Source: an uncultured Bacteroidales bacterium (lineage in GTDB: Bacteria; Bacteroidota; Bacteroidia; Bacteroidales; P3). From it: a DNA stretch of 12,384 bases. The position numbers were made by a program, and so were the translations under genes. The notes below the pieces were generated by a model. The model ran no database searches, was not told the DNA's origin, and saw nothing but the letters and a program-made list of their open reading frames with translations. The DNA lies in assembly GCA_937876865.1 (NCBI GenBank), contig CALEFF010000053.1, forward strand, positions 1 to 12,384, read 5' to 3'. Positions 1-8,109 of the stretch are shown in pieces. Position 1 is the stretch's first letter. The number at the start of each line of letters is the position of its first letter.

Positions 1-2319
1 GCGAACTTTACTACCGATAGAAGGACCTACAATACCTTCTCTTTCAAGTTGGTCCATTATTCTTCCTGCTCTATTGTAACCTATTTTAAATTTACGTTGC
101 AAGAAAGATGTTGAACCTTGTTGTTTTTCTACAACTTCACGAGCGGCATCATCGAACAAGGGGTCAAATTCGCCATCATCTGCCTGTTGTATAGTGGTTT
201 CCGAAGCATCATCTGCCACTTCTGGCAATAAAAAGGCATCGGTATAACCATGTTGTTCTCCGATAAAAGCACATATTTTTTCTACTTCCGGAGTGTCAAC
301 AAGTGCACATTGTACACGAGTAATATTACTACCTGTAGATATTAACATATCGCCTCGACCTATTAAATTGTTGGCACCAGTAGCATCTAAAATTGTTCGT
401 GAGTCTATTTTTGAAGATACCTTAAAAGCAATTCTCGCTGGGAAATTTGCTTTGATAATACCTGTAATAATATTTACAGAAGGACGTTGTGTTGCAATAA
501 TCAAATGAATGCCTATTGCTCTTGCCAATTGTGCCAAACGGGCAATTGGTTGTTCTACTTCTCTTCCTGCTGTCATAATACAATCGGCAAATTCATCAAA
601 TACCAATACAATATATGGAAGAAAACGATGTCCATTTTCTGGATTAAGACATCTTTTTTTGAATTTTTCGTTGTATTCTATAATATTTCTACATTCGGCA
701 CTTTTCAACAATTCGTACCGCATATCCATTTCGTTGCACAATGAATTTAATGTTTTTACTACTTTTTTAGTGTCGGTAATAATTGCTTCGGCAGAATCGG
801 GTAATTTTGCTAAATAATGTCTTTCTATTTTGGAGTAAAGCGATAGTTCTACTTTTTTTGGATCGACCATTACGAATTTTAAATCGCATGGGTGTTTTTT
901 AAACAATAGCGAAGATATGATAGCATTTAAGCCTACGGATTTACCTTGTCCTGTTGCTCCTGCCATAAGTAAGTGTGGCATTTTTGCAAGGTCGGCAACA
1001 TAAGGTTCGGAAGAAATTGTTTTTCCTATTGCTATTGGAAGTTCATATTTTGTATCAACGAATTGAGGTGAAGTAAGCATTGTTTTCATTGATACTATTT
1101 GAGGATTAAAATTAGGAACCTCTATACCAATTGTTCCTTTTCCAGGTATAGGTGCTATTATTCTAATGCCCAAAGCCGAAAGACTAAGAGCAATGTCGTC
1201 TTCAAGATTTTTTATTTTGTTTATTCTTGTTCCTGGTGCAGGTACTATTTCGTATAGTGTTACAGTAGGTCCAGGAGTTGCAGATATTTTTACTATATCT
1301 ATTTTGTAGTTTCTAAGAGTGCTTACGATTCTATCTTTATTGGAAAGTAATTCTTTTTCATCTATTACTTTATTGTTTTTTTCATAATCTATTAGTATAT
1401 CAACCGTTGGTTGTCTATAAGAGGATAGTTCCAATTTCGGATCATACGGCGTATCTATTCCGTAATGTTCTTCTATTTCTTCTTCAAAATCTTCTTTGTC
1501 TTCAAAAGTTTCTTCTTCTATTTTAGTGTCTGTTTGAATTTCAAATTCAACATCTTCTTTTTCTTCTTCTATTGTGTCGGTTTGTGGCTCTATATCAAAT
1601 TCTATAACAGGGGGTATTTCTTCTGTTTTTTCTTTTTCTACAACTATTTTTTCTTCTTTTTGTTCTTTCTCTATTTTCTTTTCCTTTATCGGTTTTTCTC
1701 TCTTAGGTCTTGGAGTATTTATTTTGTTTATTGCACTAATCCATAGTTTTTTTACAAAAGAATACCTAACTCCGAAAAGAAGCATTGGAAAAATAAAAGT
1801 AAAAGCCAAATTAAATAAAGCAGCACCAAAAATTCCTATTATTTTTACAAGCCAGTTATTAACCATTATGCCAACTACACCTGCAAAAACATCTAAGGTT
1901 GCAAAGGTTGAAGGAAAAGAAACAACAAAAAAACCAATAAAACAAGAGAGCCACAACATTATAACAAGAACACTAATAATCCACTTGCCAATGTTATTGA
2001 TTAAGGCTTTAAATAATTTTAGCACTGCAAGAAATAAAAGAACAAGAAAGCCGAAAGATGCTATTCCAAAAGAGTTGCTAATGAAAAAATCAGCCACTCT
2101 TGCACCCATTGGACCACACCAATTCTCTACATCAAGATTGTCTTGATTGAACCAAGTCCAATAAAAAGAGACAAAGGATACAAAAGAGAAAACAATAAAA
2201 ATAGCAATTAAAACAGCAATTATTTTAGGGAATTGTTCACTTTTTACAAAAGTAGAAACAGAACCTTCATTAGAACTATTTTTTGTTTTCTTGGTTTTTG
2301 AACCCTTTGTCTTTCGCAT
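1..2319 (-). CDS. ftsK: DNA translocase FtsK/SpoIIIE family (3' end cut by the window edge)
   Basis: This is a membrane-anchored, ATP-driven DNA pump that clears and aligns chromosome termini at the division septum. The frame is open for 773 codons from the ATG at 2317-2319 to the left edge, with no stop. Residues about 33-53, 84-103, 113-135 and 157-182 look like membrane segments. A Lys- then Glu-rich cytoplasmic linker follows (about 190-300). The motor domain has Walker A AGATGQGKS (Lys460), Walker B VLVFDEFAD (Asp575, Glu576) and the family motif IIATQRPSV. The start of the DNA-reading gamma winged helix is visible (FLQRKFKIGYNRAGRIMDQL, about 739-758), so only a short C-terminal piece is missing. 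FtsK proteins of this phylum are typically about 800 residues. The start lies 23 bp after the DUF4412-like gene and has no promoter of its own, so co-transcription is likely. The family call is very secure; membrane limits are estimates. Confidence 0.96.
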   Translation of the reverse strand, partial: MRKTKGSKTKKTKNSSNEGSVSTFVKSEQFPKIIAVLIAIFIVFSFVSFVSFYWTWFNQDNLDVENWCGPMGARVADFFISNSFGIASFGFLVLLFLAVLKLFKALINNIGKWIISVLVIMLWLSCFIGFFVVSFPSTFATLDVFAGVVGIMVNNWLVKIIGIFGAALFNLAFTFIFPMLLFGVRYSFVKKLWISAINKINTPRPKREKPIKEKKIEKEQKEEKIVVEKEKTEEIPPVIEFDIEPQTDTIEEEKEDVEFEIQTDTKIEEETFEDKEDFEEEIEEHYGIDTPYDPKLELSSYRQPTVDILIDYEKNNKVIDEKELLSNKDRIVSTLRNYKIDIVKISATPGPTVTLYEIVPAPGTRINKIKNLEDDIALSLSALGIRIIAPIPGKGTIGIEVPNFNPQIVSMKTMLTSPQFVDTKYELPIAIGKTISSEPYVADLAKMPHLLMAGATGQGKSVGLNAIISSLLFKKHPCDLKFVMVDPKKVELSLYSKIERHYLAKLPDSAEAIITDTKKVVKTLNSLCNEMDMRYELLKSAECRNIIEYNEKFKKRCLNPENGHRFLPYIVLVFDEFADCIMTAGREVEQPIARLAQLARAIGIHLIIATQRPSVNIITGIIKANFPARIAFKVSSKIDSRTILDATGANNLIGRGDMLISTGSNITRVQCALVDTPEVEKICAFIGEQHGYTDAFLLPEVADDASETTIQQADDGEFDPLFDDAAREVVEKQQGSTSFLQRKFKIGYNRAGRIMDQLEREGIVGPSIGSKVR

Positions 2320-2342
2320 TATTTATTTAAGTCTTAAATTGA

Positions 2343-3038
2343 TTAAAAATCTTCTTCTGCTCCTGCTCCGCCACCCATTGCTTCTTGAAGGATTTGAATC
2401 TTTTCTTGGAATTCTTCCATAGTAAGTTCTTCATATCCTGTTTCTAAAAGCAAATCAGTCTTTTTAACTTTTCCGTCAATTACTTCAACAGCAGTGAAAG
2501 TACAAGAAAGAGTTTCTGCATATTGAACAGTGTATTCAAAAGGCATTGCGTTCAATCCTGGATAGTTCATCATTTCAAGAGAAGGGCCTAAATCTTTGCA
2601 AGCCCAGAAAGTTTCTGTTTCTTCAACGTTTTCTGCGTTTTTATAAGTTGCCACAACTTCGTGAGCAGTCTTTCCTGCCATTTCTTTTGTCTTACCTGTG
2701 AAGTTATAAGTTACTGCTGTGAAAGCTGAATCTGGCATTTTTTCTCTTATATACCATTTTCCAGAAACATCTTCCACTGGAATTTGAGAAAAATCAAACA
2801 TAAGAGTTGCAGTTTTTCTTTGAGCATCAGTCAAAACCATTGCTCCCATTGTCATATCCATAAACTTGGTCTTTTCTTCAAATACTTTGACTTCATATTC
2901 TGCTGGTAATCCTTGAGGAACATCACCAGACCAAGTTAATTGATACTTAATTGTTCCAGCCCATTTACCTTGTTGAGCTTGTAGGCTTAATGTAAAAGCA
3001 CTAACTAAAAGTGCGAATAACAAAATGTGTTTTTTCAT
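2343..3038 (-). CDS. Secreted DUF4412/GLPGLI-like protein, function unknown
   Basis: This is a 231-residue exported protein. Residues 1-21 are a signal peptide (MKKH, then a hydrophobic core, cleavage expected after LQA and before QQGK); there is no lipobox, so a soluble periplasmic or surface protein is likely. The mature part opens with a GTIKY strand typical of DUF4412/GLPGLI-like Bacteroidota proteins. It also has the family-like series GKTKEMAGKTAHEVVATY (about 115-132), a W-containing strand (TFWACKDLG, 143-151), a YPGLNAMPFEY segment (159-169) and a late TGYEELTMEEF (200-210). The C-terminus ends in a Gly-rich acidic tail (MGGGAGAEEDF). The family assignment rests on remembered pattern, not a search, and no biochemical role is established. 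It is the upstream partner of ftsK, 23 bp away, and has a plausible promoter at 3073-3080. Confidence 0.8.
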   Translation of the reverse strand: MKKHILLFALLVSAFTLSLQAQQGKWAGTIKYQLTWSGDVPQGLPAEYEVKVFEEKTKFMDMTMGAMVLTDAQRKTATLMFDFSQIPVEDVSGKWYIREKMPDSAFTAVTYNFTGKTKEMAGKTAHEVVATYKNAENVEETETFWACKDLGPSLEMMNYPGLNAMPFEYTVQYAETLSCTFTAVEVIDGKVKKTDLLLETGYEELTMEEFQEKIQILQEAMGGGAGAEEDF

Positions 3039-3072
3039 ACTTACTAATTTTAATAATTTCTATTCTAACTTG

Positions 3073-3080
3073 CAAAAATA
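3073..3080 (-). promoter_or_regulatory. Candidate Bacteroidota -7 promoter element for the DUF4412-like gene and ftsK
   Basis: Read on the minus strand the site is TATTTTTG, a match to the Bacteroidota -7 consensus TAnnTTTG. It lies about 35 nt before the start codon at 3038. No good TTG is present 19-21 nt further upstream, so the -33 part is weak. It sits in the 69-bp gap after the stop of the activase gene, which suggests the DUF4412-ftsK pair is transcribed separately from the tetR-activase unit. A small inverted repeat (TTTCT/AGAAA, 3086-3098) is also in this gap but is too weak to call a terminator. Confidence 0.5.
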
Positions 3081-3107
3081 CAAATTTTCTCTTAGAAATA
3101 TTGTTTT

Positions 3108-6100
3108 TTACGCTTTTTTAGACATAGAATCCTTTAATAACATCAAACGATTAACAACATTTACCTCACTTACTCCCGAATCGAAATCCAAAGAAAGCAG
3201 ACTTAAATCAGGATATAATTGTTTTATCTTATTCTCAACGCCTTTGCTGATAATGTGATTTGCAATACAGCCAAAAGGTTGAAGACTTATCACACCATCT
3301 GCTTTATTACGTGCCAAAGAAACAATCTCTGCGGGCAAAACCCAGCCTTCTCCAAACTGAGCAATCAAAGGAATAATATTCTTAACCTCATCTGCCAATT
3401 CGTAAATATCTTCTATTGGAGAATAATACTTAAACTTAGAAATGATATTGTTGAATTTCTCTATTTCTTTCTTTACTAAAACATACAACAGCTTCATTAT
3501 AGGATTAGGAATAGAAGAAGTATCAACATTATTTTCAAGTTTGCTATCTCTATTTACAAAGAATTGCGTCATAAAAGGAGTTAAAGTCGGAGGAATTACC
3601 TCAATTTTCTGACTCATCAACCACGCAACAATATTTTGATTAGCAAAAGGGTGGAATTTCAAAAAGATTTCGCCTACTATTCCAACCTTTTTTCTTTCTA
3701 AATATTCCTCTGGCAATAATTTATTAAACTCTTTCACCGCATTTTTAAGCAAAGCAATCAATCCTTTACGGTCTTTTTTCAATACTATAGGTTTTGCTTC
3801 TTGTAAATATTGATTTTTCAAATCCAATGCCAAAGAAGGATTTTCTATTCTCACAGCAGTAGAATGATAAAGTTTAGAAAGACAATCGCCAAACAAGATT
3901 GCATCAAAAGCAATTACAGCAATATTTTTAAAATCGAGTTTAAAGCCCGGTTGATTGCTTCTTACATTGCTCGACATTGCAGCAGAAATAACAGGCACTT
4001 GCTCAAAACCTGCATCAACAAGTGCTTTACGTATAACGGGATAATAATTTGAGGCTCTACATTGACCACCTGTTTGAGTAATTCCAACAGCCGTTGTATT
4101 CAAATCATATTTTCCAGAACGCAAAGCCTTAATCATATCTCCTACAATAAGAGTTGCAGGATAACAAACCTCATTATTAGAATATTGCAAGCCTAAATCA
4201 GCAGATTTCTTATCGCTTAAAGGAAGTACCTCTAACTTATAACCACTCAAAGCAAAGACCTCCGGCAATAAAGGAGAAGCATAATCGGTGAAAAATGGTG
4301 CAAGAATTGTTCTATGCTTATCTTCCAAATCAAAAATCTTTGTATCAACAAAAGGTTGAATACACTTTTGTTTATTAGACTTTTGTTTAAGGCTTTCCAA
4401 AAGGCTTCTAATTCTCAAACGCATTGAACCCACATTATTTATATCATCAACCTTTATTATAGTACAAGACTTATTATGACGCTTCAAAAGATTAGTTATC
4501 TCATCTAAAAGAAAAGCATCAGGCCCACAGCCAAAAGAAGTGATTTGTGCATAATTCACCTCATCATTTTGCTCGCATACCCATTTTGCAGCCTTAACAA
4601 TTCTGTTCATATAAGTCCATTGTGAGAGCATATAAGTATCCTGCATATCAAAATCATTATTCAATCTCACAATATCATCACTTATCACACACGCACCAAG
4701 AGAAGAAATAATATCACTCAGTTTATGTTGAATCAAAGAATCAGTATGATAAGGTCTTGCAGCCAAAAGTATTATTGGAATATTGTTTGCTTTTGCTTTC
4801 TCAAAATATTCTTTCGCCTTTGCTTGCATATCTTTTTCAAATTTACTTTGAGCCTCCAAGCCTTTATTGACAGCATTTTTTATTTGTGCAGAAGAATATT
4901 TTAATTCTTTATATTCCTTACATAAAGTCTTGATATAAGTTTCGCAATTCTTCAAAAGCAATTTCTTATCCTTGAAAGTAAAGACAGGATTATCTATTTT
5001 TACCTCACTATTATCATAAACAGACATTTGACTTTTAATCAAAACGCTATAAGAAGAAACAATCGGACAATTATATGAATTAGCTACTCCTTCGCTTTCT
5101 TTCTTTTCAAAAACAACATAAGGGAAGAAAATACGTTTTAAGCCCTTTGCAATTAGATTATCAATGTGAGAATGCACAAGTTTTGCAGGAAAACAAATAT
5201 TTTCGCTCATTACTTGCCTTAATCCCTTTTCATAATTGCTATAAGTTGAAAGTTCACTAAGCACAAGGTCTATATCAAGAGAAGAAAAGAACGCTTTCCA
5301 AAAAGGAAAATCCTCAAACATATTCAACACCCTTGGAACACCTAATTGCATTTTAGGGTTTGCAAGCGGAGGATTTTCAAAAACTCTTTCCAATTTATAA
5401 GTATAAATATTATCTCCTTTTTCTTCTTCGGCTTTTGAAGAGAATATTTTTTCACACTTATTACCCGAATGATATGCTTTATTGTTTTCAAACACATATT
5501 TAGTAACAAGGCATTGATTTTCGCAACCCTTACAATTTATTTCCTTAGAAGTAAAACTTGATACCTTTTGAGAAAAAGTTGTTTCTATGTTTTGTTTCTC
5601 GTAATTCTCTTTTGCATAAATTGCACAGCCGTATGCACCCATAAGTTCTGGTGTTTGACTACGAAAAACCTTTATTCCTAACATATTTTCCAAGGCTTTC
5701 ACAATACTATCATTACGCATTGTTCCTCCTTGAACAACAATATTTTTTCCAATATCAAGAGAGTTTAGTTTTAAGACTTTATATAAACAGTTTTTTACAA
5801 CAGAATAGGAAAGCCCTGCTGAAATATCTGCCACGCTTGCACCTTCTCTAAGAGATTGTTTAACCTTTGAGTTCATAAAGACAGTGCATCGTGTCCCTAA
5901 ATCACAAGGATTTTTAGCCAAACAAGCAATTTGTGCAAATTCTGCAACAGGATAAGAAAGCGAATTAGCAAAATTCTCTATAAAAGAACCACAACCCGAA
6001 GAGCAAGCCTCATTTAATTCTATTTTATTCAGCACTCCGTCTTCAATAAACAAAGCTTTCATATCCTGTCCTCCAATATCAAGAATAAAATCTACCTCAG

Positions 6101-7349
6101 GACATAAAGATTTTGCAGCTTTGTAGTGAGCAATTGTTTCTACAACAGAATACTCCATAGAAAAAGCAGTTTTAATCAACTCTTCTCCATAGCCTGTTGA
6201 ACAAGCAGAAACTATATTTATTGTAGCGTTATTTTCTTTACAGGCAGTATTCATTCTCTCTATTGCTTGCTCAACTGCTTTTAAAGCATTACCACCGTTT
6301 CTACTGTAATCAGAAAAAATTATATTGCTTTCTTTGTCGGTTAATACAAGTTTTGTTGTAGTAGAGCCACTATCTAATCCAAGAAAACAATCTCCCGAAA
6401 AATCTTTTAACGACTTTACCTTCTCTCCCTTTGCTTTATCTTCTCTCCACTCTTTTAATTCTTGCTCACTATTAAATATTGCCTCTAACCTATTGCTTTC
6501 TTGTGTTGAAATAGTTGAGATATTTTTTACATTCTCTATCATTTGATTTATATCAGTAGAAAGTCCTTTTTCTCCATCGGTGAAAACACAACCCATTGCA
6601 GGAATAAGATTAGAGTTTTCAAGGGTTATGAAATCTTTTTCATCAAGAGAAAGAACTCTTGCAAAGGCTTCTCTTAGCGATTTTATGTAAGTTAAAGGTC
6701 CTCCGCAGAATAAAATCTTTGGATTTATTTGCATTCCTTTTGAAAGCGAGGAAACAACTTGCAGAGCAATGGCATTGAAAATCGACACTGCAATATCTTG
6801 CTTTGAAACACCTCTTGCAACAAGGTTTTGTACGTCTGTCTTTGAGAAAACACCGCAACGCGATGCAATCGGATAGATATGTTTTGAGTTTTGTGCCAAA
6901 GCGTCAAGTTCATCTACACTTACTCCAAGTATTAATGCCATTTGATCGATAAAAGCACCCGTTCCTCCCGCACAATTGCCATTCATTCTCATCACAGGCA
7001 AGGAAGAAGTTTTTGAAAAGAAGATAATTTTTGAGTCTTCTCCCCCTATGTCAATTATAGAGTTAATATCCATTGAGAAATGCTTAACAAAATTTGACAC
7101 AGCAATGACCTCTTGAATAAAAGGCACGTTCAAACGTTCTGAAATTCCAAATCCAGCAGACCCTGTTATAATTACCTCTATTTCTTCATTAGAGTTAAGC
7201 TGATTTTTTATGCTTTCAAGAATATTTAACAGCGTTCCTTTAATGTCTGCATTATGTCTTAAATAATTGGAATAAACAATTTCTTTTTTATTATTTACAA
7301 CTACTGCTTTTGCTGTTGTTGAACCAATATCTATACCTAATTTATACAT
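3108..7349 (-). CDS. Large acyl-CoA dehydratase activase-related fusion protein (two HgdC-like ATPase modules + DUF2229/HgdB-like modules)
   Basis: This 1413-residue protein begins with an ASKHA-fold activase module (LGIDIGSTTAKAV, residues 4-16), and a second copy follows (LGLDSGSTTTKLV, 323-335). Relatives such as HgdC use ATP to push one low-potential electron into 2-hydroxyacyl-CoA dehydratases, holding a [4Fe-4S] cluster between two subunits. Both copies keep the paired cysteines: NGNC126 and SRC165, then EAC449 and TRC488, each pair 39 residues apart as in HgdC. A C-x2-C-x3-C cluster follows (606, 609, 613, with Cys632 nearby). The second half matches DUF2229 and HgdB-related nucleotide/cluster proteins: ENICFPAKL (Cys719), FGCGPDAFLLDE (939-950), EVCYPATL (Cys1062), TQTGGQCRASNYYP (Cys1097) and QPFGC (Cys1361). 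Such long fusions occur in anaerobic Bacteroidota and Clostridia, but their substrate is unsettled. The gene starts 7 nt after tetR, so they form one operon. No dehydratase subunit genes lie alongside. Confidence 0.88.
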   Translation of the reverse strand: MYKLGIDIGSTTAKAVVVNNKKEIVYSNYLRHNADIKGTLLNILESIKNQLNSNEEIEVIITGSAGFGISERLNVPFIQEVIAVSNFVKHFSMDINSIIDIGGEDSKIIFFSKTSSLPVMRMNGNCAGGTGAFIDQMALILGVSVDELDALAQNSKHIYPIASRCGVFSKTDVQNLVARGVSKQDIAVSIFNAIALQVVSSLSKGMQINPKILFCGGPLTYIKSLREAFARVLSLDEKDFITLENSNLIPAMGCVFTDGEKGLSTDINQMIENVKNISTISTQESNRLEAIFNSEQELKEWREDKAKGEKVKSLKDFSGDCFLGLDSGSTTTKLVLTDKESNIIFSDYSRNGGNALKAVEQAIERMNTACKENNATINIVSACSTGYGEELIKTAFSMEYSVVETIAHYKAAKSLCPEVDFILDIGGQDMKALFIEDGVLNKIELNEACSSGCGSFIENFANSLSYPVAEFAQIACLAKNPCDLGTRCTVFMNSKVKQSLREGASVADISAGLSYSVVKNCLYKVLKLNSLDIGKNIVVQGGTMRNDSIVKALENMLGIKVFRSQTPELMGAYGCAIYAKENYEKQNIETTFSQKVSSFTSKEINCKGCENQCLVTKYVFENNKAYHSGNKCEKIFSSKAEEEKGDNIYTYKLERVFENPPLANPKMQLGVPRVLNMFEDFPFWKAFFSSLDIDLVLSELSTYSNYEKGLRQVMSENICFPAKLVHSHIDNLIAKGLKRIFFPYVVFEKKESEGVANSYNCPIVSSYSVLIKSQMSVYDNSEVKIDNPVFTFKDKKLLLKNCETYIKTLCKEYKELKYSSAQIKNAVNKGLEAQSKFEKDMQAKAKEYFEKAKANNIPIILLAARPYHTDSLIQHKLSDIISSLGACVISDDIVRLNNDFDMQDTYMLSQWTYMNRIVKAAKWVCEQNDEVNYAQITSFGCGPDAFLLDEITNLLKRHNKSCTIIKVDDINNVGSMRLRIRSLLESLKQKSNKQKCIQPFVDTKIFDLEDKHRTILAPFFTDYASPLLPEVFALSGYKLEVLPLSDKKSADLGLQYSNNEVCYPATLIVGDMIKALRSGKYDLNTTAVGITQTGGQCRASNYYPVIRKALVDAGFEQVPVISAAMSSNVRSNQPGFKLDFKNIAVIAFDAILFGDCLSKLYHSTAVRIENPSLALDLKNQYLQEAKPIVLKKDRKGLIALLKNAVKEFNKLLPEEYLERKKVGIVGEIFLKFHPFANQNIVAWLMSQKIEVIPPTLTPFMTQFFVNRDSKLENNVDTSSIPNPIMKLLYVLVKKEIEKFNNIISKFKYYSPIEDIYELADEVKNIIPLIAQFGEGWVLPAEIVSLARNKADGVISLQPFGCIANHIISKGVENKIKQLYPDLSLLSLDFDSGVSEVNVVNRLMLLKDSMSKKA

Positions 7350-7356
7350 TATCTTT

Positions 7357-7968
7357 CTATGATTTTATGTTTGATAATATTAGTTTCTTTATATGAGTCT
7401 TTCTTCTTTCCAAAAAAGCTTCTTGTGTTTGAGAATCCATTTCTAAGATTTGTGTAAACAATATTTGTCCTACAAACGACATAACGTCTAAGGATACAAT
7501 ATCTATTAGTAAATCCTCTATTGAAACATCATTTAATTCTCCTTTTTTTTGTTTCATTTCAACAAACATACGAATCTTTCTTAGAACCTCTTTCCCAAAT
7601 TCAGAAAAAAGTTCTTTCATCATTTTCAAAACCTCACTATTGTGTCTTAATTCGCCAATTATGAAAAACGGAGCATCGGGATTGTTTTTCAAAAAACCAA
7701 TTTGAGCCTCAATAATATTTTCAATAAAATCTTCAAACGAAATATCCTCTTGTGGAATATCGACAAGAATTTTTAACATCTTTTGTATTTCTTGCTGACA
7801 TATAATCTTAAAAAGATTTTGCTTGGTGCGATAATAATAATGCACTAAGGCTTGATTGCAACCCACAGCCTTTGCAACCTGAGTTGTAGAAACACCATCA
7901 TAACCGTGTTGTACAAACAAATCTCTTGCTACAAAAAGGATTTGTTGTTCCATATTATTCTCTTGCAT
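7357..7968 (-). CDS. TetR/AcrR-family transcriptional regulator
   Basis: This 203-residue protein has the TetR N-terminal DNA-binding fold: ILFVARDLFVQHGYDGVS (about 10-27), then the helix-turn-helix STTQVAKAVGCNQALVHYYY (27-46), ending with the typical RTKQNLF turn. The rest is a helical ligand-binding and dimerisation region that I cannot assign to an inducer. The gene has a strong Bacteroidota-type promoter with a palindrome at its expected transcript start, and it ends 7 nt before the activase fusion gene. The simplest reading is a local regulator that represses itself and the activase gene in one transcript, released by a metabolite such as an acyl-CoA; the ligand is inference. The ATG at 7968 gives the longest frame. 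An in-frame ATG at 7953 (Met6) is preceded by a purine-rich AAGAGA and could be the true start. Confidence 0.93.
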   Translation of the reverse strand: MQENNMEQQILFVARDLFVQHGYDGVSTTQVAKAVGCNQALVHYYYRTKQNLFKIICQQEIQKMLKILVDIPQEDISFEDFIENIIEAQIGFLKNNPDAPFFIIGELRHNSEVLKMMKELFSEFGKEVLRKIRMFVEMKQKKGELNDVSIEDLLIDIVSLDVMSFVGQILFTQILEMDSQTQEAFLERRKTHIKKLILSNIKS

Positions 7969-7985
7969 ACGCTATTTATTTAACC

Positions 7986-8007
7986 TATTTAATAACTCTA
8001 TTAAATA
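7986..8007. promoter_or_regulatory. 22-bp palindrome, candidate TetR operator
   Basis: The sequence is TATTTAATA, then ACTC, then TATTAAATA: two perfectly complementary 9-bp arms with a 4-bp spacer. It begins 6 bp downstream of the -7 element, so it would cover the transcription start of tetR and the activase gene, a classic repressor position. A third half-site, TATTTAA at 7977-7983, repeats the left arm with a 9-bp step. The AT-rich background lowers the surprise, but size, symmetry and position fit TetR-family operators. The regulator-operator link is inferred. Confidence 0.6.
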
Positions 8008-8013
8008 ACTTTG

Positions 8014-8044
8014 CAAAAGTAGAAATTTTTTCTTTACTTTTCAA
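8014..8044 (-). promoter_or_regulatory. Bacteroidota-type promoter of the tetR-activase operon
   Basis: Read on the minus strand, TTG (8042-8044) is followed by exactly 20 nt and then TACTTTTG (8014-8021). This matches the Bacteroidota primary sigma factor consensus TTG-N19-21-TAnnTTTG. Transcription should start around 8006-8010, leaving a leader of about 40 nt before the ATG at 7968. It is the best-formed promoter in the window. Confidence 0.75.
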
Positions 8045-8086
8045 AAAAAAATCAAAGAAAAAATTAAATTTTTCTTTGATTTTTTT
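8045..8086 (-). terminator. AT-rich intrinsic terminator downstream of tyrS
   Basis: The 12-bp arms ATCAAAGAAAAA (8051-8062) and TTTTTCTTTGAT (8069-8080) enclose a 6-nt loop and are flanked by an A tract and a T tract that extend the pairing to 18 bp. On the minus strand the hairpin starts 24 nt after the tyrS stop codon and ends in a run of T. Only two G-C pairs strengthen each arm, so it depends on length and the U tract. It is nearly symmetric and could in principle work in both directions. It abuts the -33 element of the tetR promoter. Confidence 0.7.
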
Positions 8087-8109
8087 CAAAAAAACTAAGA
8101 GTTTTTTCT

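Noticed and set aside
293..817. Overlapping plus-strand frames of 71-102 codons
   Set aside because: They lie opposite the motor domain of ftsK, whose Walker B and following motifs are intact on the minus strand.
1465..2146. Plus-strand open frames rich in Phe, Ser and Lys opposite ftsK
   Set aside because: They are the antisense of the Glu/Lys-rich linker and membrane part of ftsK, which has clear motifs on the minus strand. Their compositions mirror those codons and they resemble no family.
3219..6913. Several short frames on both strands inside the activase gene
   Set aside because: All sit within a single uninterrupted 1413-codon gene with motifs spread along its length, and none has a recognisable domain or a start signal.
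3108..7349. Hsp70 or sugar kinase as the identity of the large ATPase
   Set aside because: The fold is shared, but the NGNC/SRC cysteine pairs and the DUF2229/HgdB-like second half are specific to the dehydratase activase group.
7350..8109. Riboswitch or T-box in the short leaders of tetR or tyrS
   Set aside because: The predicted leaders are about 20-40 nt, too short for any known riboswitch or T-box.
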